Notes: a model not told the origin generated them from the letters alone. A stretch of 64,000 nucleotides of DNA from Neofusicoccum parvum (GCA_020912385.1 CP087206.1:620001-684000), one strand, 5' to 3'. Positions 21,328 through 34,600 are shown, counted from the stretch's first letter. Made by a program: numbers and translations.

Positions 21328-22066
21328 GCCGACGGCGTTGATTTACATGCCCTGGTTTCAGCTTGGAGGGAGCGTCGACGAAGTTCGAGAGATGTACTGG
21401 ACAAGGTTCCAAAGTGGTTGTGCACGCACTCTAGCGTTTACAGCATTGAGCGGCCCAGAGTAGAGCACGGGGATATGTAGGATACCCTTTATTTGTCCCT
21501 ACCAGCTCTGAAGCATGAGCTAGGAAAAGGCATCCTTGGGGATGCGGAAGCAAGTATTATTTAATGATCATAATCAATGTTACCAAATCGATTTTCAGAA
21601 TCGGGAGACCGTATGAATTGTTTCGCTACATAAGACTGCCTACAGCGTCCTCTGGTAATATCACTTCGAAGACTAAAGACGGCCCAGGAGCAGCATTCCG
21701 TTCGTCATCCAATACCGGGCATGCGCCCAGGCCCTATCGGGGGGTTTTTTTTTTTTTTTTTTTGGCTAGGCGATGAGGCTTTCGATACTCCCACTGTATG
21801 ATCTTTCGTCGAGACCTGTGCTAATCACGGTACTTTTTTTTGTACAGTTCCTTGACTTTTGTCTTAAGAATTTGGATTGTAGGCAGTCGGGTGAGCTGAT
21901 TGTCGAGAGGAGAATGATGCATGTGGTTAGTCGGGATTGTCCGGTTTCTTAGGCCTTCATCCACACACACGAGTCCTTGAGAAGCTTAGGCGTCAGCGTA
22001 GCAGCCTGGAAGTAGCACAGTGGAACGCCTGAATTGGGGGTTTGTCTAGTGTGTGCGTTACCTCTT
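21328..22066. other. convergent intergenic region with poly-T
   Basis: This 739-bp stretch separates the convergent MGNLC gene and prp5. It should contain their 3' ends; a 19-T run lies at 21745..21763. No gene is seen. Confidence 0.55.
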
Positions 22067-25000
22067 CTAAACAACGCTGTACTTTCCAGTTGGGCCACGC
22101 GTCTCGGTCTCTTGAGCAGCAACAGTACCCTCCTTGAGTAGGCGCATTAGCTCCCTCATTGCCGTCTGGACAACAATCTCTGTGTCGCCCTCCACCAAGA
22201 TGTAAAGTTTCGGTGCTCCATCGGGTGGAGGCTGCGCGCCAGGAGCGTAGAAATTGCCCTTCGTAGTGATCGACGTGCCGGTAGCTTCCAGGATCTTTGC
22301 CACATTGGTGCGGTTCGTGACAGCCCAGCGTGCTTTCTGCGGGTAATCGTTGATCTCCAGGGTGGCATGGTAAGCGCCAGCATCGGGACCCTTGTTGTCG
22401 ATGGGCTGGCCGGGGCGGAGCTGATTGCGCTGGGTGAGTCGGCCGTCGATCTTGCTGGCTGCTGCACGAACACGCTCGAGAGGGTCGTTGGACTTTGACT
22501 TCGACCCAGTCGCCTCCGGCTGCTCTGTCTTGAAGACTTGAATGGTTTCGGGGAAGTCGAAGCCCTTGCGGTTTGCAGCTGGCTTGGGTGCCGTTGGAGT
22601 CGTAACAGGCTCCGTTTTCACAGCAGCCTTTGCCTGAACAATGGGTGCAGCAACCTCTTGTTCCTCCTCCTCGTCATCATCGTCGTCATCATCGCCGTCC
22701 ACTCTGTACTTGTTCTTCATGGCTTTCTTTGCTGCTTCGTTGCGCTGGTCATAATGCTCAAGAGACTTGCCCATGAAGCCCTTCCTGGTCGTGTTTGACC
22801 TACCCTTGGCCTGATCCGCGATTTGCTGGAGGTTCTCAGGAACCGGGAGATTGGCTAATTCGAAGGCCTTGGAGATCTCCTTGGCAAGTTGACGCTGGCG
22901 CGGCCTAAAGAAGGTGATAGCTGTGCCTTTGTTTCCTGCGCGACCTGTCCGACCGCAGCGGTGAACGTAATCCTCCAAATGGTCGGGGGCGTCATAGTTG
23001 ATGACAAGTTTAAGCTGCTTGACATCAAGTCCGCGGGCAGCAACGCTGGTGGCTATGAGAATGGGAATTGCGCCTCTCTTGAAATCCGACAGGGCCGAAT
23101 CGCGATCAACTTGGTCTTTGGCGCCGTGAATGGAGTCGCAGCTGTAGTACTTCTTCATGAGCAGGTCGAGAAGTTTCTCGGCTGTCTGTTGGGTCTTCAC
23201 GAAGATCAAAGTGCTATTTATTTTGTTAGTTGTGCCCCAGAGAATATAGGAGGAGACGACATACCGTGCATCTTCTTCAGTCTCATAGAAATCGCCAAGG
23301 ATGCCGAGCAAGCGGTTGAACTTGTCCTCTTCTTCAACCACAATAATCTCTTGAGTAACCTCAGGCGGAACACTGGACCTTCCACCGACGGTGATCTGGA
23401 CAGGGTCGTTCAACTTATCCTTCGCTATATTCTCCAGTAATGCTGGGAAGGTGGCACTGAAAAGCATCGTCTGCCGCTTCGGACGCACATTCTGCAGGAT
23501 TCGCTCGATCTGGGGCTTGAAACCCAAGTCGAACATTCGGTCTGCTTCATCCAGAACGACATAAGTGACGCGGGCCAAGTTCGTAACACGACCACCGTTG
23601 GCGCTTAGGAGCTCAATCAGACGGCCTGGCGTGGCGATAATGATCTCGGCTCCCTTCTTCAGGTCAGCGATCTGGTCCTTGATTGGTGCACCTCCACCAC
23701 AAACGACTGAGCGCAGATTCAAGGCTTTGACAAACGGCCGAGCTTCCCGATGGATCTGGGCAGCCAACTCACGAGTAGGAGCCATGATCACAGCAATAGG
23801 GCCGTCGAGAGTCTTGAGCGAATCTTGGTCCAAGATGTGGCGGAACATAGGCAGGAGGAAGGCAAGCGTTTTGCCAGAGCCGGTTCTGGCAACAGCAACG
23901 ATGTCTCTGCCGGACATGATTGCGGGAATAGCTTGTGCCTGGATGGCAGTAGGCTTCTCAAACTGGAGGTTCCTCAAAATGTCCAACGTCTTGAGACCGA
24001 GACCGCACTGAGCGAAGACCATCACGGGCTTGGGAACGTTACGGCCCTGGACTTTCATGCCATCCAGCTCAAAGCGCAGGCTACTAAGGGCGTCATCGGA
24101 CATCTGTGATAGTTCGGAAGGCTCAGTATAAAAGTTGAACCTGACGTCTTGGTAATTCATCTTCTTGTGATCCACTTCGCTGATTTGCGCCTTGGCCTTC
24201 TTCTTTTTGGTTGCTCTCAGTACATCCTCTGGGTCAGAGTCAAGCGCAGCTTCTTTGATGTCGTCTTCGTCACTGTAAAAGGCCACAGGCTCCTTCTGGC
24301 CGTTTTTGGACAAAGTCTTCGGGCCCCTCTTCGGGGCTTCCATGGTTTGCAGACCAGTCATGAAGGCATCCAACGGATCAATCTCCTCTGCATCATCCTG
24401 CGGCACAGACGTATTGTCGTGGAGCGCAACGGCGCTGTCTTGATTTGGCTGAGGTGCATCAGTCATTTCGGTATCCACATCCGGGGCTCTGGCCACCTGC
24501 AAGCGCTCTTCACGCTTTTCTGCAGCAGCTCGAGCGGCGGCCGCTTGTTCCTCTTCTGTGCCACCATCTGCCATGCCTGCATCATCATCGCCGGAGTCGT
24601 CGGCATCGTCTTGCTCGATGCTAGCTTCGTTCTGGTCTGCGCCATCATCAAGGTCCGGGGTTGGAAGCTTCTCAAGCCTCTTACGCGTCGACTGTTCGTC
24701 CTCTAGATCCAAAGCTCTCTTCGCGCCAGGCTTCTCTGTGTCCGCTGCACGTGGTCCAACCCGTCCGAATCCGAAACCACTAACGTTACCCTTAGCCTTC
24801 AAAAGAGAGCCGGGGTTCGTCTGCGCGTTGTTATTGTTCGTAGGAGCGGCCTTCGTAGATGGGACGGCCATAGATGGAATGGCGACGTCTCCTCCAAGAG
24901 CATTTGCACCGTTAGTGTTGGCGGTGGCCTTCTTCGCTATTGCCTTCGGATCAAACTTCCCGGTGTACTGCTGCTTGGGGGATTCGGTGCCGCTAACAGG

Positions 25001-25774
25001 GGCAGGGGCGGGAGACTGAGGTGATGCAAGCGTGGCGGGTGATGCAACCGTAGCGGGTGATGCCATGCTCTTCTTGTCCATAGCCTCGAGGATCTCACGA
25101 GTGCCGCCCTTCAACTCCTTCTCCTTTTTCTCCGCCTCGATCTTTGCCTTCCAGAGCTGAGTCCTCTTGAGTCGCTCAGCCTGCTTACGGGCTTCGGCAC
25201 TTTCAGCATCCAGGTTCTGGGCATCGTTGGTCGCCGACGAAGGGGGAACCTAGAATTCTGAGTAACTTATTTAATCCATCACCAAAGGCGGAGCAGGGAG
25301 GCTTACATCTGAAGGCTTTGTGGATTCCTTAGACCGAGCTGGGCTAGCATCACGCCTTTTATTGCGCCTCGAGTCTGCAGAGTCGTCTCGGCGCCTCTTC
25401 ACGCGATCGCGGGAGTCGTCGCGGCGGCGATGGTCGCGAGGCGGCGAACGGTCGCGCGATCGCTTCCGATCACGGGAGCGCTCGCGGTGGGGGCGGTAGC
25501 TGCGGTCGTCACGGCCGCCATAGCGACGGTCTCGGGAGCGGTCTCGACGGGGAGGAGGGTCGTAGTACTCGCGGTCGCGATCACGGTCGCGCCTCTGCAG
25601 GTCGCGGTCAGGGCGCATGCGGCGATCAGAGGGGAGGACGGTGTAACTTACAGGAGGGGTGCGCGAGCGACGGCGATCACGGTACGAGTCGCCTCTGCTG
25701 GAGTACCGATCGTCGTGACGGCGGTACTTTTGCGAACCTGCGGGCGTTGGTGAGCGAGTTGACGGCCGAGCCAT
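22067..25774 (-). CDS. prp5: pre-mRNA-processing DEAD-box ATP-dependent RNA helicase Prp5, about 1180 aa
   Basis: Proposed exons are 25774..25652, 25594..25307, 25249..23265 and 23213..22067. The second intron (57 bp, GTAAGC...CTAG) contains a stop and is certain. The first (25595..25651, 57 nt, GTAAGT, CTGAC, CAG) and third (23214..23264, 51 nt, GTATGT, ACTAAC, TAG) are stop-free multiples of three; removing the third restores [11 protein letters not shown] in helicase motif IV. An RS/RD-rich N-domain is followed by an acidic linker and the helicase core: Q-motif region with [18 protein letters not shown] near 590, PTRELA, TPGR, DEAD near 705, [16 protein letters not shown]. The C-terminus resembles Prp5 families. 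Prp5 remodels U2 snRNP during prespliceosome formation and proofreads the branch site. The start [11 protein letters not shown] is preferred over an upstream in-frame codon. It is divergent from erb1. Confidence 0.93.
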
Positions 25775-26162
25775 GGCAACAAGCCGGAAGGCGCTGTGAG
25801 CCGTACGGGAGCTGTGCAATTGTTATGAGCAGCGAGCACGACGGCGTGGAGGTTGTGTGGTTGTCGCGGCGGCCACACGAGGATGGGTGGTGGAGGAAGA
25901 GGGTGGTTGCGGCCGCTGGCAGCCAAGTGACGCGGGAGCAAGAAGTTGTGAGGAGCGCCGCGGCGATTCAGCTGCTAGCGCAGGCGGCGACTCGGGCCTA
26001 AGAAGCGCGGACGCCCGGGCGATCGTTTTGCCGCACGCCGCAGATAAGCCGATACGCTAGCGCCAAAAAAGTTGCTGCTCGCGCCGTCGCGGTTTGCGCT
26101 CGACTTTTTGCGCAGTCCGACCCGTGCTCTTCCACCAAACCTTCGTAGCCGCACTTGCAGCT
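25775..26162. promoter_or_regulatory. 388-bp bidirectional promoter, prp5 / erb1
   Basis: Only 388 bp separate the two start codons, so a splicing helicase and a ribosome-biogenesis factor probably share a promoter. The sequence is GC-rich with no canonical TATA box, as expected of constitutive growth genes. Confidence 0.7.
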
Positions 26163-28553
26163 ATGCCGTCAATCACGCAAAGCCGGAAGCGCAAGGCCGT
26201 CACTCGCGACGTGTCGCCTCCCGAAGATGCGGCCTCCGGCGACGAACTCCAGGGTGGTAAGCTCGAGGGAATCCTCTCTCAAAGCGAAGACGAGTCGGAC
26301 GAGAGTGTGAGCGAAGAGGAGGAGGACAGCGAGGAGGAGGACGCGGAAGAGGATGAAGAAGAGGACGAGGAGATTGACAGCGACGAAATCCCCTCTTCCG
26401 AGGACGAAGACGATATTCGCACCCAAATTCGGAACCTCAAGGTCAAAGGCGGCCCAACCAATGGCAATTCTACGCAGACAGATGACGGCGAGGACACTCG
26501 TATGCGGTCGGCTTCTCCCGAGTACGGATTTCAGAAGCTCGAGAAGAACTACACGGTCACGACGGACGCGAACGGCAACCCTCGCTACGTCTACCAGGAG
26601 ATTGAGGCAGGATACGATTCGGACGACTCCGATGCGGCAGGTGGACAGAAGAACACAATCGGCGACATCCCGCTGACCTTCTATGATTCATATCCTCATA
26701 TTGGCTACGACATCAACGGCAAGAAGATCATGCGCCCTGCGAAGGGCGAGGCACTGGATGCCCTTCTTGACAGTATAGAGATACCCAAGGGATGGACTGG
26801 CTTGACCGATCCGGCAACTGGCAAGCCTCTGCAGCTGAGCCGGGAAGAGCTGGAGGTTCTGAAGCAGGTTACGCGCAACGAGGTCCCAGCGGACGGCTAC
26901 GACCCCTACCCCGATATGGTCGAGTACTTCACTGGCAAGGAGGAAATCATGCCGCTGAGCGCTGCGCCGGAACCGAAGAGGCGCTTTGTCCCGTCAAAGC
27001 ACGAGGCTAAGCGTGTCATGAAGATTGTCAAGGCTATCAAGGAGGGCCGGATACAACCTTACAGACCACCGGAGGAGCGGGAAGACGAGGATCCCACAGT
27101 CAAGAGATATGATCTGTGGGCCGACGAAGCTCCCAGGCCAGATCATTCAATGCACATTCCCGCTCCCAAGCTTCCGCCGCCGATTCATGAGGAGAGCTAT
27201 CACCCTCCGCCCGAGTATCTGCCAGGTCAAAAGGAGAGGGAAGCATGGTTGGCAGAGGATGAGGACGATCGGGAACGGGAGTACTTGCCAAATGACTTTA
27301 GTGCTCTTCGCAAGGTGCCTGGATACGACAGATTCGTCAAGGAGAAGTTTGAGAGATGTCTCGATCTCTATCTTGCTCCCCGCGTCAGGAGGAGTAAACT
27401 CAACATCGACCCCGAGTCATTGCTGCCCAAACTACCCAGTCCAGACGAGTTGAGACCGTTTCCCACAACCTGCGCAACAGTTTTTCGTGGGCATGATGGT
27501 CGTGTGCGCAGTTTAGCCGTGGATCCCAGTGGAAGATTCGTTGCCAGCGGAGGCGATGACGGCTGCGTCAAGATCTGGCACATCCTTACCGGAAGACAGG
27601 AGTGGAGCGCGAAACTGTCGGACGAGGAGGCAGTCAATGTTGTCAGGTGGCGCCCTGGTCAAGATGCTGTTATTTTGGCAGCAGCTGCTGGTGAGAGCAT
27701 CTACTTGATGGTGCCTTTCGGTCTGTCCATCGTGACCCCAGACGTTGAGCAAATAAGTCGCGAGCTGCTCGACGCAGGCTGGGGATACGCTGCATCAAAT
27801 CCCTCAAAGCACGCTACCGCAGATGGCGCGCCGAAAGCACCGCCAGCTAAATGGAGTCGGCCCGGCTCTCGTCTTGAGGAGCAGGGTGTGCTCATTCAGG
27901 CTACCGTGCGATCAACAGTGAAGGTGATCAATTGGCACAGACGGGGAGAATACTTCGCAACTGTTTCCCCGCAGGGCCAAAGCAGCGCGGTGGCAATCCA
28001 CACGCTGTCAAAACACCTGACACAACTGCCGTTCCGCAAGTTGAAGGGGTTGGCTCAAACCGCGCAGTTCCACCCCTCGAAGCCGATATTCTTCGTGGCG
28101 ACCCAGCGGACCATTCGCAGCTACGATCTCGCTAAACAGGAACTCCTCAAGATTCTGCAGCCAGGCGCGCGGTGGATTTCGTCCATCGACATTCATCCTG
28201 GCGGTGACAACCTCATCGTGGGATCATATGACAAGCGCCTACTTTGGCACGACCTCGACCTATCGAACAAGCCGTACAAGACGCTGCGATACCATAAGAA
28301 GGCGATTCGCTCGGTGCGCTTCCACCAAGGCGGCCTGCCCTTGTTCGCGGATGCCAGTGACGACGGCAGCCTGCAGATTTTCCACGGCAAGGTGGTTGGC
28401 GACTTGATGGAGAACGCGACGATAGTGCCGCTTAAGGTTCTCCGGGGTCACCAGGTCAAGAAGGAACTGGGAGTGTTGGACGTGGACTGGCACCCGCGAC
28501 AGCCGTGGTGCATGAGCGCAGGAGCGGATGGAACGTGCAGGCTCTGGAACTAG
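26163..28553 (+). CDS. erb1: ribosome biogenesis protein Erb1 (BOP1 family), 796 aa
   Basis: A single exon starts at the ATG at 26163 ([16 protein letters not shown]); the frame is open for 23 codons upstream but those look untranslated. A basic start is followed by a long acidic tract (about residues 45-95). Next is the BOP1 N-terminal domain with [53 protein letters not shown] and YDLWADE, and then a C-terminal WD40 propeller from about residue 440 ([28 protein letters not shown]) to the final DGTCRLWN. Erb1 forms the nucleolar PeBoW complex with Nop7 and Ytm1, needed for 27S pre-rRNA processing and 60S assembly. Length and domain order are normal and nothing looks broken. Confidence 0.97.
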   Translation: MPSITQSRKRKAVTRDVSPPEDAASGDELQGGKLEGILSQSEDESDESVSEEEEDSEEEDAEEDEEEDEEIDSDEIPSSEDEDDIRTQIRNLKVKGGPTNGNSTQTDDGEDTRMRSASPEYGFQKLEKNYTVTTDANGNPRYVYQEIEAGYDSDDSDAAGGQKNTIGDIPLTFYDSYPHIGYDINGKKIMRPAKGEALDALLDSIEIPKGWTGLTDPATGKPLQLSREELEVLKQVTRNEVPADGYDPYPDMVEYFTGKEEIMPLSAAPEPKRRFVPSKHEAKRVMKIVKAIKEGRIQPYRPPEEREDEDPTVKRYDLWADEAPRPDHSMHIPAPKLPPPIHEESYHPPPEYLPGQKEREAWLAEDEDDREREYLPNDFSALRKVPGYDRFVKEKFERCLDLYLAPRVRRSKLNIDPESLLPKLPSPDELRPFPTTCATVFRGHDGRVRSLAVDPSGRFVASGGDDGCVKIWHILTGRQEWSAKLSDEEAVNVVRWRPGQDAVILAAAAGESIYLMVPFGLSIVTPDVEQISRELLDAGWGYAASNPSKHATADGAPKAPPAKWSRPGSRLEEQGVLIQATVRSTVKVINWHRRGEYFATVSPQGQSSAVAIHTLSKHLTQLPFRKLKGLAQTAQFHPSKPIFFVATQRTIRSYDLAKQELLKILQPGARWISSIDIHPGGDNLIVGSYDKRLLWHDLDLSNKPYKTLRYHKKAIRSVRFHQGGLPLFADASDDGSLQIFHGKVVGDLMENATIVPLKVLRGHQVKKELGVLDVDWHPRQPWCMSAGADGTCRLWN

Positions 28554-29022
28554 ATAGAGAGCGAGTAACTCGTGCAGTTATCTAAGTATCAGCACTAATT
28601 TTTTTAGACGTCCGAACCTTTTTCGTATCAATTCATCGGGATGGAGTGAAGAGTCCTTTGGATCTGCGAGCACGAGCACAAGCGGCTGGCTAAGGCCGCT
28701 CGAATGGGGTGCTGCCTTAGGGGCGAGTCGCGGCCAGCGTTCCGAGCGGGAGATGCTAAGCGCGGCAGCCAATGATTGCCCTGGGTCCACCCCACGAGGT
28801 CCAGGAGGTCTTGATACAAGCTTCGGGGCGAACCTGCTGGGTTGCGCGCCCAAACCAATCAAAACCGCAAGAGGAGCACGCGACCTCTTTTACCATGATC
28901 GTAGCTGCCGTCCGAGGCGGTTCTCGCGCATTCATATGCGCCGCTGCCCGCATAATATCTACCTCTGCGACGCCTTTCTCACTGCCCGGCTGCACTGCTC
29001 GCTGAGCTATCCTCTGTCAAAG
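28554..29022. other. intergenic, erb1 3' end and bHLH promoter
   Basis: This 469-bp stretch lies between two co-oriented genes. It should hold the erb1 3' UTR and the bHLH gene promoter. I see no TATA box or extra gene. Confidence 0.5.
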
Positions 29023-30661
29023 ATGCCTCGCCCGACCCTGCCACCCACGCCTGCGGCGTCGACCGACATCCCTGGCAAGGCAGACACCGGCGCCGCACAC
29101 GATCCCTCATGGACTCTGCCACCGGCCGCTCTGAGCGAGCGCAGCAGAGGCAGCGTTAGCTCGTCCAGCGTTGCCTCCTGCAATGCTTCGGACTCCTCCT
29201 ACCACCCTTCGTCGCCAGTCCCCTCCCGGCAATCCGGCGTTCCTGCGTCCCAGACCTCTCCGTCGAACTCTCGGAAACGCTCTGCCAATGGCGCGACTGT
29301 AACGCAAGACGACTACAATCTTCCGCCACCACCCACGCGGTTACGGAAGATCATCCAGATGAAGCCGAAGGAAGAGAAAGCAAGCGGCGCGCAAGAGCAG
29401 ACGACGCAAGCAGCGTCGGACACCGCGGCGGCCGCTGGCGGATCCGCGACGAAGGGCAAGGCCTCCGGTGGTCGCGGCAAGAAGCAGAACGGAAACACGG
29501 CTGCAGGGAGGAAGATTGCCCGCAAGACAGCGCACAGCCTCATCGAGCGCCGGAGGCGCTCAAAGATGAACGAGGAGTTTGGCGTACTCAAGGACATGAT
29601 TCCAGCGTGCGCAGGGCAGGAAATGCACAAGCTGGCGATTCTGCAGGTGAGTTTGTGTGATTCCGATCAGCGTGTACACCGTATTGCGCGCCTCAGCAGG
29701 GTTGGTTATGCTCGGGTACGCTCTCGCGACTCGTACGTTCGGAAGGCTTTACGAGACGGACATTACTCCATGGGGATTTGAAGCATTCTCCGGACAGGGT
29801 TGGCTTCTTTTCCCGTTGCACATTCCCGTCCGGACGAATGCTCCTACTCCCCATGTGCGAAGGTTGTTCCGCTATCGCAACCTTTCACGGACCGACCACG
29901 CACCCATGCCAGCGCTTGCTTGGCCAACTGCACGCTAGAACTTAAGCTTCGATGACACTTGGCTAACGAAGATGTCTTAGGCAAGCATCGAGTACATGCG
30001 TTACCTTGAGCGCTGTGTCGCCGAGCTAAAGGTAGCGAACCGGGCAAAGCAATCGTCGCCTGAATCGCCGCGTCAGCAGGTGTCGGAATCAACAAAGTGG
30101 CAACCATCGACCATTATGGAAGACGAAGAGGACTTAGAAGATGAGCGGGACGAAGAAATGTCTGACGCCGTCTCTCCTACCACGGCAACCACACCCAACG
30201 CACAAGCCACGCATCCGCCTTACCCTGACCCGCCTTCCAGCACCACCTCTCCTAATCTGTTCCCCGCAGACCGGGGTCACTTCTCCGCCCACACCTCCCC
30301 GGCAATATTTCCTGCAGATGGAGGGCACAGGCGACTCAGCTCGCTGACTACGTCGCCAAATATCTTTGGCATGCCGGGGGTGCCTCATAGTCGCCCGTTC
30401 TCGACGCACTCAAACACAACATCTCCTTCCATCCTCCCATCTCCGTCGGTCGTCGGCCAGGCGGACAGCCAGTCGAGGCACCACAGCTTCGCGCTGACGA
30501 GTCCAGCTCTTGGGCCGCAGCCAGACACGCGGGAAGACCACGAGGCAACGGCGGCGCTGTTGATGTTGAACAGCGATCGGAGGACGTGGAGCGGGGTAAG
30601 TTCGAAGGCGTCGACACCGGTGTCCAGAGGCATGAGCGTGAAGGACCTATTGAGCGGGTGA
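29023..30661 (+). CDS. bHLH transcription factor, Esc1-like, 434 aa
   Basis: Exons are 29023..29646 and 29981..30661. The intron is long for this window (334 bp; GTGAGT donor, GCTAACG branch, TTAG acceptor, phase 0) and splits the helix-loop-helix, joining HKLAILQ to ASIEYMRYLE. The basic region RKTAHSLIERRRRSKMNEEF lies near residues 167-186, including the His-Glu-Arg pattern that reads E-boxes; the second helix ends near residue 225 and runs into a short leucine-containing segment. The flanks are Ser/Thr/Pro-rich and disordered, with FPADRGH / FPADGGH and TSPNLF / TSPNIF repeats. The DNA-binding block resembles S. pombe Esc1 and related ascomycete HLH factors involved in development; targets are unknown. 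The downstream exon has no stop until its natural end. Confidence 0.85.
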
Positions 30662-31641
30662 ACGGAGGAGCTGCATTTTTATTTCTCATGTTTCGGCTAC
30701 GAGGCGCCACGGCGCTTCCGGCTGGTCGGTCCCACTCGCATCGGCATCGTTTTTGGGCGTAGTTGCACGGGCGCCCAACACCTGGGAGAGAGTCTGTTTT
30801 GCAAGATTGCATCGCACGGCGGGAGGGGGCAGGCTTGGTTTGGGCCAAAAGTTCTGGTTCGTCTTCTCTGCATCGTTTTCTCGGGCCTTCTTTCCATAGA
30901 CACGGCGCGGGCGGGCGCGCGAGTAATGCCGCATGCACAGCGCGCGAGGCCCAGCGTCTTGCTCTGCTGCTGCGAGTGCAAGAGTCAATATAGGACGCTG
31001 TGGCGATAGCATGTGCAGGCGCGGCTAAATGTGCATGTGCTGTGGGCGGGGGCTTGGCGGCAAAGGCATATATGACACCGGCTTAAGGAGGAGCCACGGA
31101 GCCCACGTTGGATCGGCGCTCGGGGTTTGGACTCGAGCGGTGCTCCCTGACATCACGGAACGTGGGGTCAGCTGCATTAGCCGTCTTCCAGAACGACGCG
31201 CGAACCGCCGACAGCAGGCGAGCGAGCACGCATCGGCCGCGCGCTCGAATGCGGAGCTGCCCGTCCGCGACGCTGCTTGGCAGGAGTCCAGGGAAACCGA
31301 TCCTTCGAGCGCCGCGTCTTGGGCAGGCAGCCCGCGCGCGGCGGAGCCTGGGGCGCTCAGGTCACAGCGGTTGATTCGACTCGCGCTGCGTGCTTAGCGA
31401 CGGCTTGCTTGCGCCGCAGCCCAGCAGCCCAGGGCCCTGCCGCCGGCCGCCAACGTCCAGAGCCATCTCCAGACCCGTCCCGTTGAACACCACACGCCCC
31501 AGCGCACCGCATCCCACCCACGCCCCAGCCCGCGCCGTCCAAAGCGAGCCTGCGCCCTGAGAGCCCCGCGAGCTCTGCCCTGACTGCGCCGTCCAGAACC
31601 CACATGCTTGGCCTGCGCTGCGCGCGGCGACGAGCAGTGGG
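30662..31641. other. intergenic, no gene seen
   Basis: This 980-bp GC-rich stretch runs between the bHLH gene and bun107, both on the + strand. Frames on both strands are Arg/Ala/Pro-rich and have no recognisable domain. Confidence 0.5.
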
Positions 31642-34600
31642 ATGGGGCGCAACGCGCGCAAGCGTATCTCATACGGTAGTCGACCCTTGCTTCGCAGCTC
31701 CACGCAAGCCCTCCGCTGACCCCAGCAGTCTTGCCTCTTGCCAACTCCGCAGGCGGCCACCGTCTCGGCGTCAATGGCCTCGCCGTAGATCCCTACAACT
31801 CCATTCTGTACGTCATTCCATCCCCGCCCGCCCGCCTTTCGCAGCTGACCGCCGGCCCCCCACAGCTACTCGGGCGGCAGGGACGGCGCCATCTGCGCCT
31901 GGGACCTCAACGTCGACCTCCGGCCCGCCGAGGAGCGCGAGGGCTACGGCTCGCTCGCAGGCCTCGACGACGCCCCGCCCGCCCCAAAGCCCGCGACCGC
32001 ATTCCGCCAGCAGGTGCAGGCCCACACGCACTGGATCAACGACATCACCCTCGCCCACAACAACGAAGCCCTCGTCTCCGCCTCCTCCGACATCTCCGTC
32101 AAGGTCTGGCGCCCCGCTGCCCAAGATGCCACCCCGCCCCAGACCATCGGCCTGCACAGCGACTACGTCAAGTGCCTGGCCTCGCCCAGCCCCAACGCCA
32201 ATTGGGTCGCCTCCGGCGGCCTGGACCGGAAGATAAATCTGTGGGATCTCAACAGTGCCGGCAAGACCTTGCAGATCGCCGTCGGCGAGGATGAGAGCAC
32301 TGCGAAGGGGTCGGTCTATGCGCTGGCGGCCACAAACTCGATGATCGCTGGCGGCGGTCCGGAGAGCATTGTCAGGGTGTGGGACTCGAGGTCGGGCAAG
32401 CGCATTACCAAGTTTGTGGGACACACGGACAACATCAGGGACATACTCATTGCCAAAGAGGGTGATACTATCATGACGGCCTCGTCCGACCAGACGGTCA
32501 AGGTCTGGTCCATGACGGCAGGCAGGTGCATGTATACCCTGACCATGCACAACGACAGCGTCTGGTCGCTCTTCTCCGACCACCCGCAGTTGTCCGTCTT
32601 CTACTCGAGTGATCGCTCCGGACTTGTCGCCAAGACAGACGTTAGAGGCTGCGTAGAGATGGATGAGGGTCTCTCGGTAGCCGTCTGCCAGGAGCACGAG
32701 GGCGTGAGCAAAGTGGTTGCCGCGGGCGATTGGCTGTGGACCGCGACATCCAGCTCCAGCATAAACCGCTGGCAAGATGTCAACACCGAGGCTGACGTCC
32801 AACTGCCCGATACCAAAAGCCATCGCTTAAGTGCTGCGACTGCCCGCACGCGGGTTCCGTCGCCAACATCTCCGAGCAGCCCCCCGCCCATGTCCATTGC
32901 ACCGCCGCAAGAGAAGATCCCCAGGAATGCGTTGTTGCGCATGTCAAATGCGGCATCTTTCCACCTCTTCCGCGACCGCGACCAGGAATCCTCGACTCTT
33001 CATTCTGCGGTAAGCTTAAGGAAGCCGGCGGATGCGCTGGCCGATGGTGAGACAGGGGGGCCGGCGCCAATGAGAGATTTGCCAGATTTCTCCATTGAAG
33101 GGCAGAACGGTCTGATCAAACACTTCTTGTTGAATGACCGGAGGCGGGTTCTAACGCTCGACACCGCTGGAGAGGTCATGCTGTGGGATCTATTACAGTG
33201 CGCACCGATCAAGTCTTTTGGCAAGCGCCATCTGGAGGATGTGGCACCGGAGATTAATACAACGGAGACAGTCGCTCATTGGTGCGCCGTTGATACCAGG
33301 ACTGGTAGCCTGACGTGCGTGCTTGAGGAAAACTATTGCTTCGATGCGGAGATGTACGCCGATGAGCTGCATTTGGAGGAGGCGATTGACTTCAGGGAGG
33401 ATCAGAGAAGTAAGTCGACCACGCGACGTCTATCGGTGCGCGGGAAAGTACTAACGCGACAAAGTCAACCTTGGCAAGTGGATATTACGTTATCTCTTTG
33501 CCAATCTCATTGATGAAGAAATCAAGAGAGATGAAGTATTCAGGCAGCAAGCGCTCCTCGAGAAGAAGCAACAGCGCAAGTCACCTGGCACTATTGAAAT
33601 CCCCGAGTCCAACATGAACGGCTGGAAAGAGGGATCTGCACCCTCTTCTGCAACCACCCTGCGAGCCAGCAACGGTTTCCATCTTCCAGTCACCACACCA
33701 GGACTCGCCATTGGCGTTGCCACTCCGTCAGCGCTGCCTCATGGACAATCGCACCATAACCACAACACCAACACCCTGCCTCCGACGGCTGAGGAAGGCT
33801 CTCAGCTTGAGAAAACGACCTCGCAAGGTAGCAATCAGAGACTTTCGGGTGACTACTTTTCAACGAGCCCTCGGACACAATCCGCGACTACCCCAAGTAG
33901 CAACAGCCAGCCACGCAAGTCAAATGATGGACAGCCGCAGTCGCCGACAGATGGTGAAAAGGACAACAGCAAGGAAGGTACCATGTTTGGTCGCAAGTTC
34001 AAGATGTCCTTTGGAGGCATGAAGAAGCTCGGTCGGACGCAGACCCCTGATGCAGCCAACAAATCCTCCATGGAGACCCCTGTGGAAACTCCGGAGGACT
34101 CAGACTCGCGTTCCTCGAAGACAGAAGACCGTGTAATCGAGGACAACCTCCTGGGAGTTATTCAGACCATTCGACATCGGTATGAAGACGAGCTGCAAGA
34201 GGGCACACCAAACCTCACGTCAGCGATTACACCCAGCCTGGCAAACGAGACTCCTGTTCTCAAGCCGCCAGTTGGAACATCCATCCTTATCCAGGAGGAT
34301 AGGCCGGATTCTGGTGGTGTTGCAGATCTGTTTGAGGGAACTGTTGCCTCCTTGGGACAGCAGGCAGATTTGGTGGAGAAGGTGGCGCCAAAGTGGTTGG
34401 GCGAGGTTCTCCTGAAGGTACAGTGCCAAGCTTCTCGAGTTCTGCTCAAGAACATAGAGCCATGCTGACTATATTGCTATCAGAACACCATTCCGTTCAA
34501 GGAGATCGTCAAGGTTTCCTTCATTTTAGAACCGTACCAGAACCTTCTGCCAGCTATCGCGTCAGACGGGTATGTTGATCAGTTCGTTACCGTTGTTAAA

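Noticed and set aside
31813..32823. 336-codon reverse frame
   Set aside because: It is antisense to the WD40 region of bun107, arising from high third-position GC.
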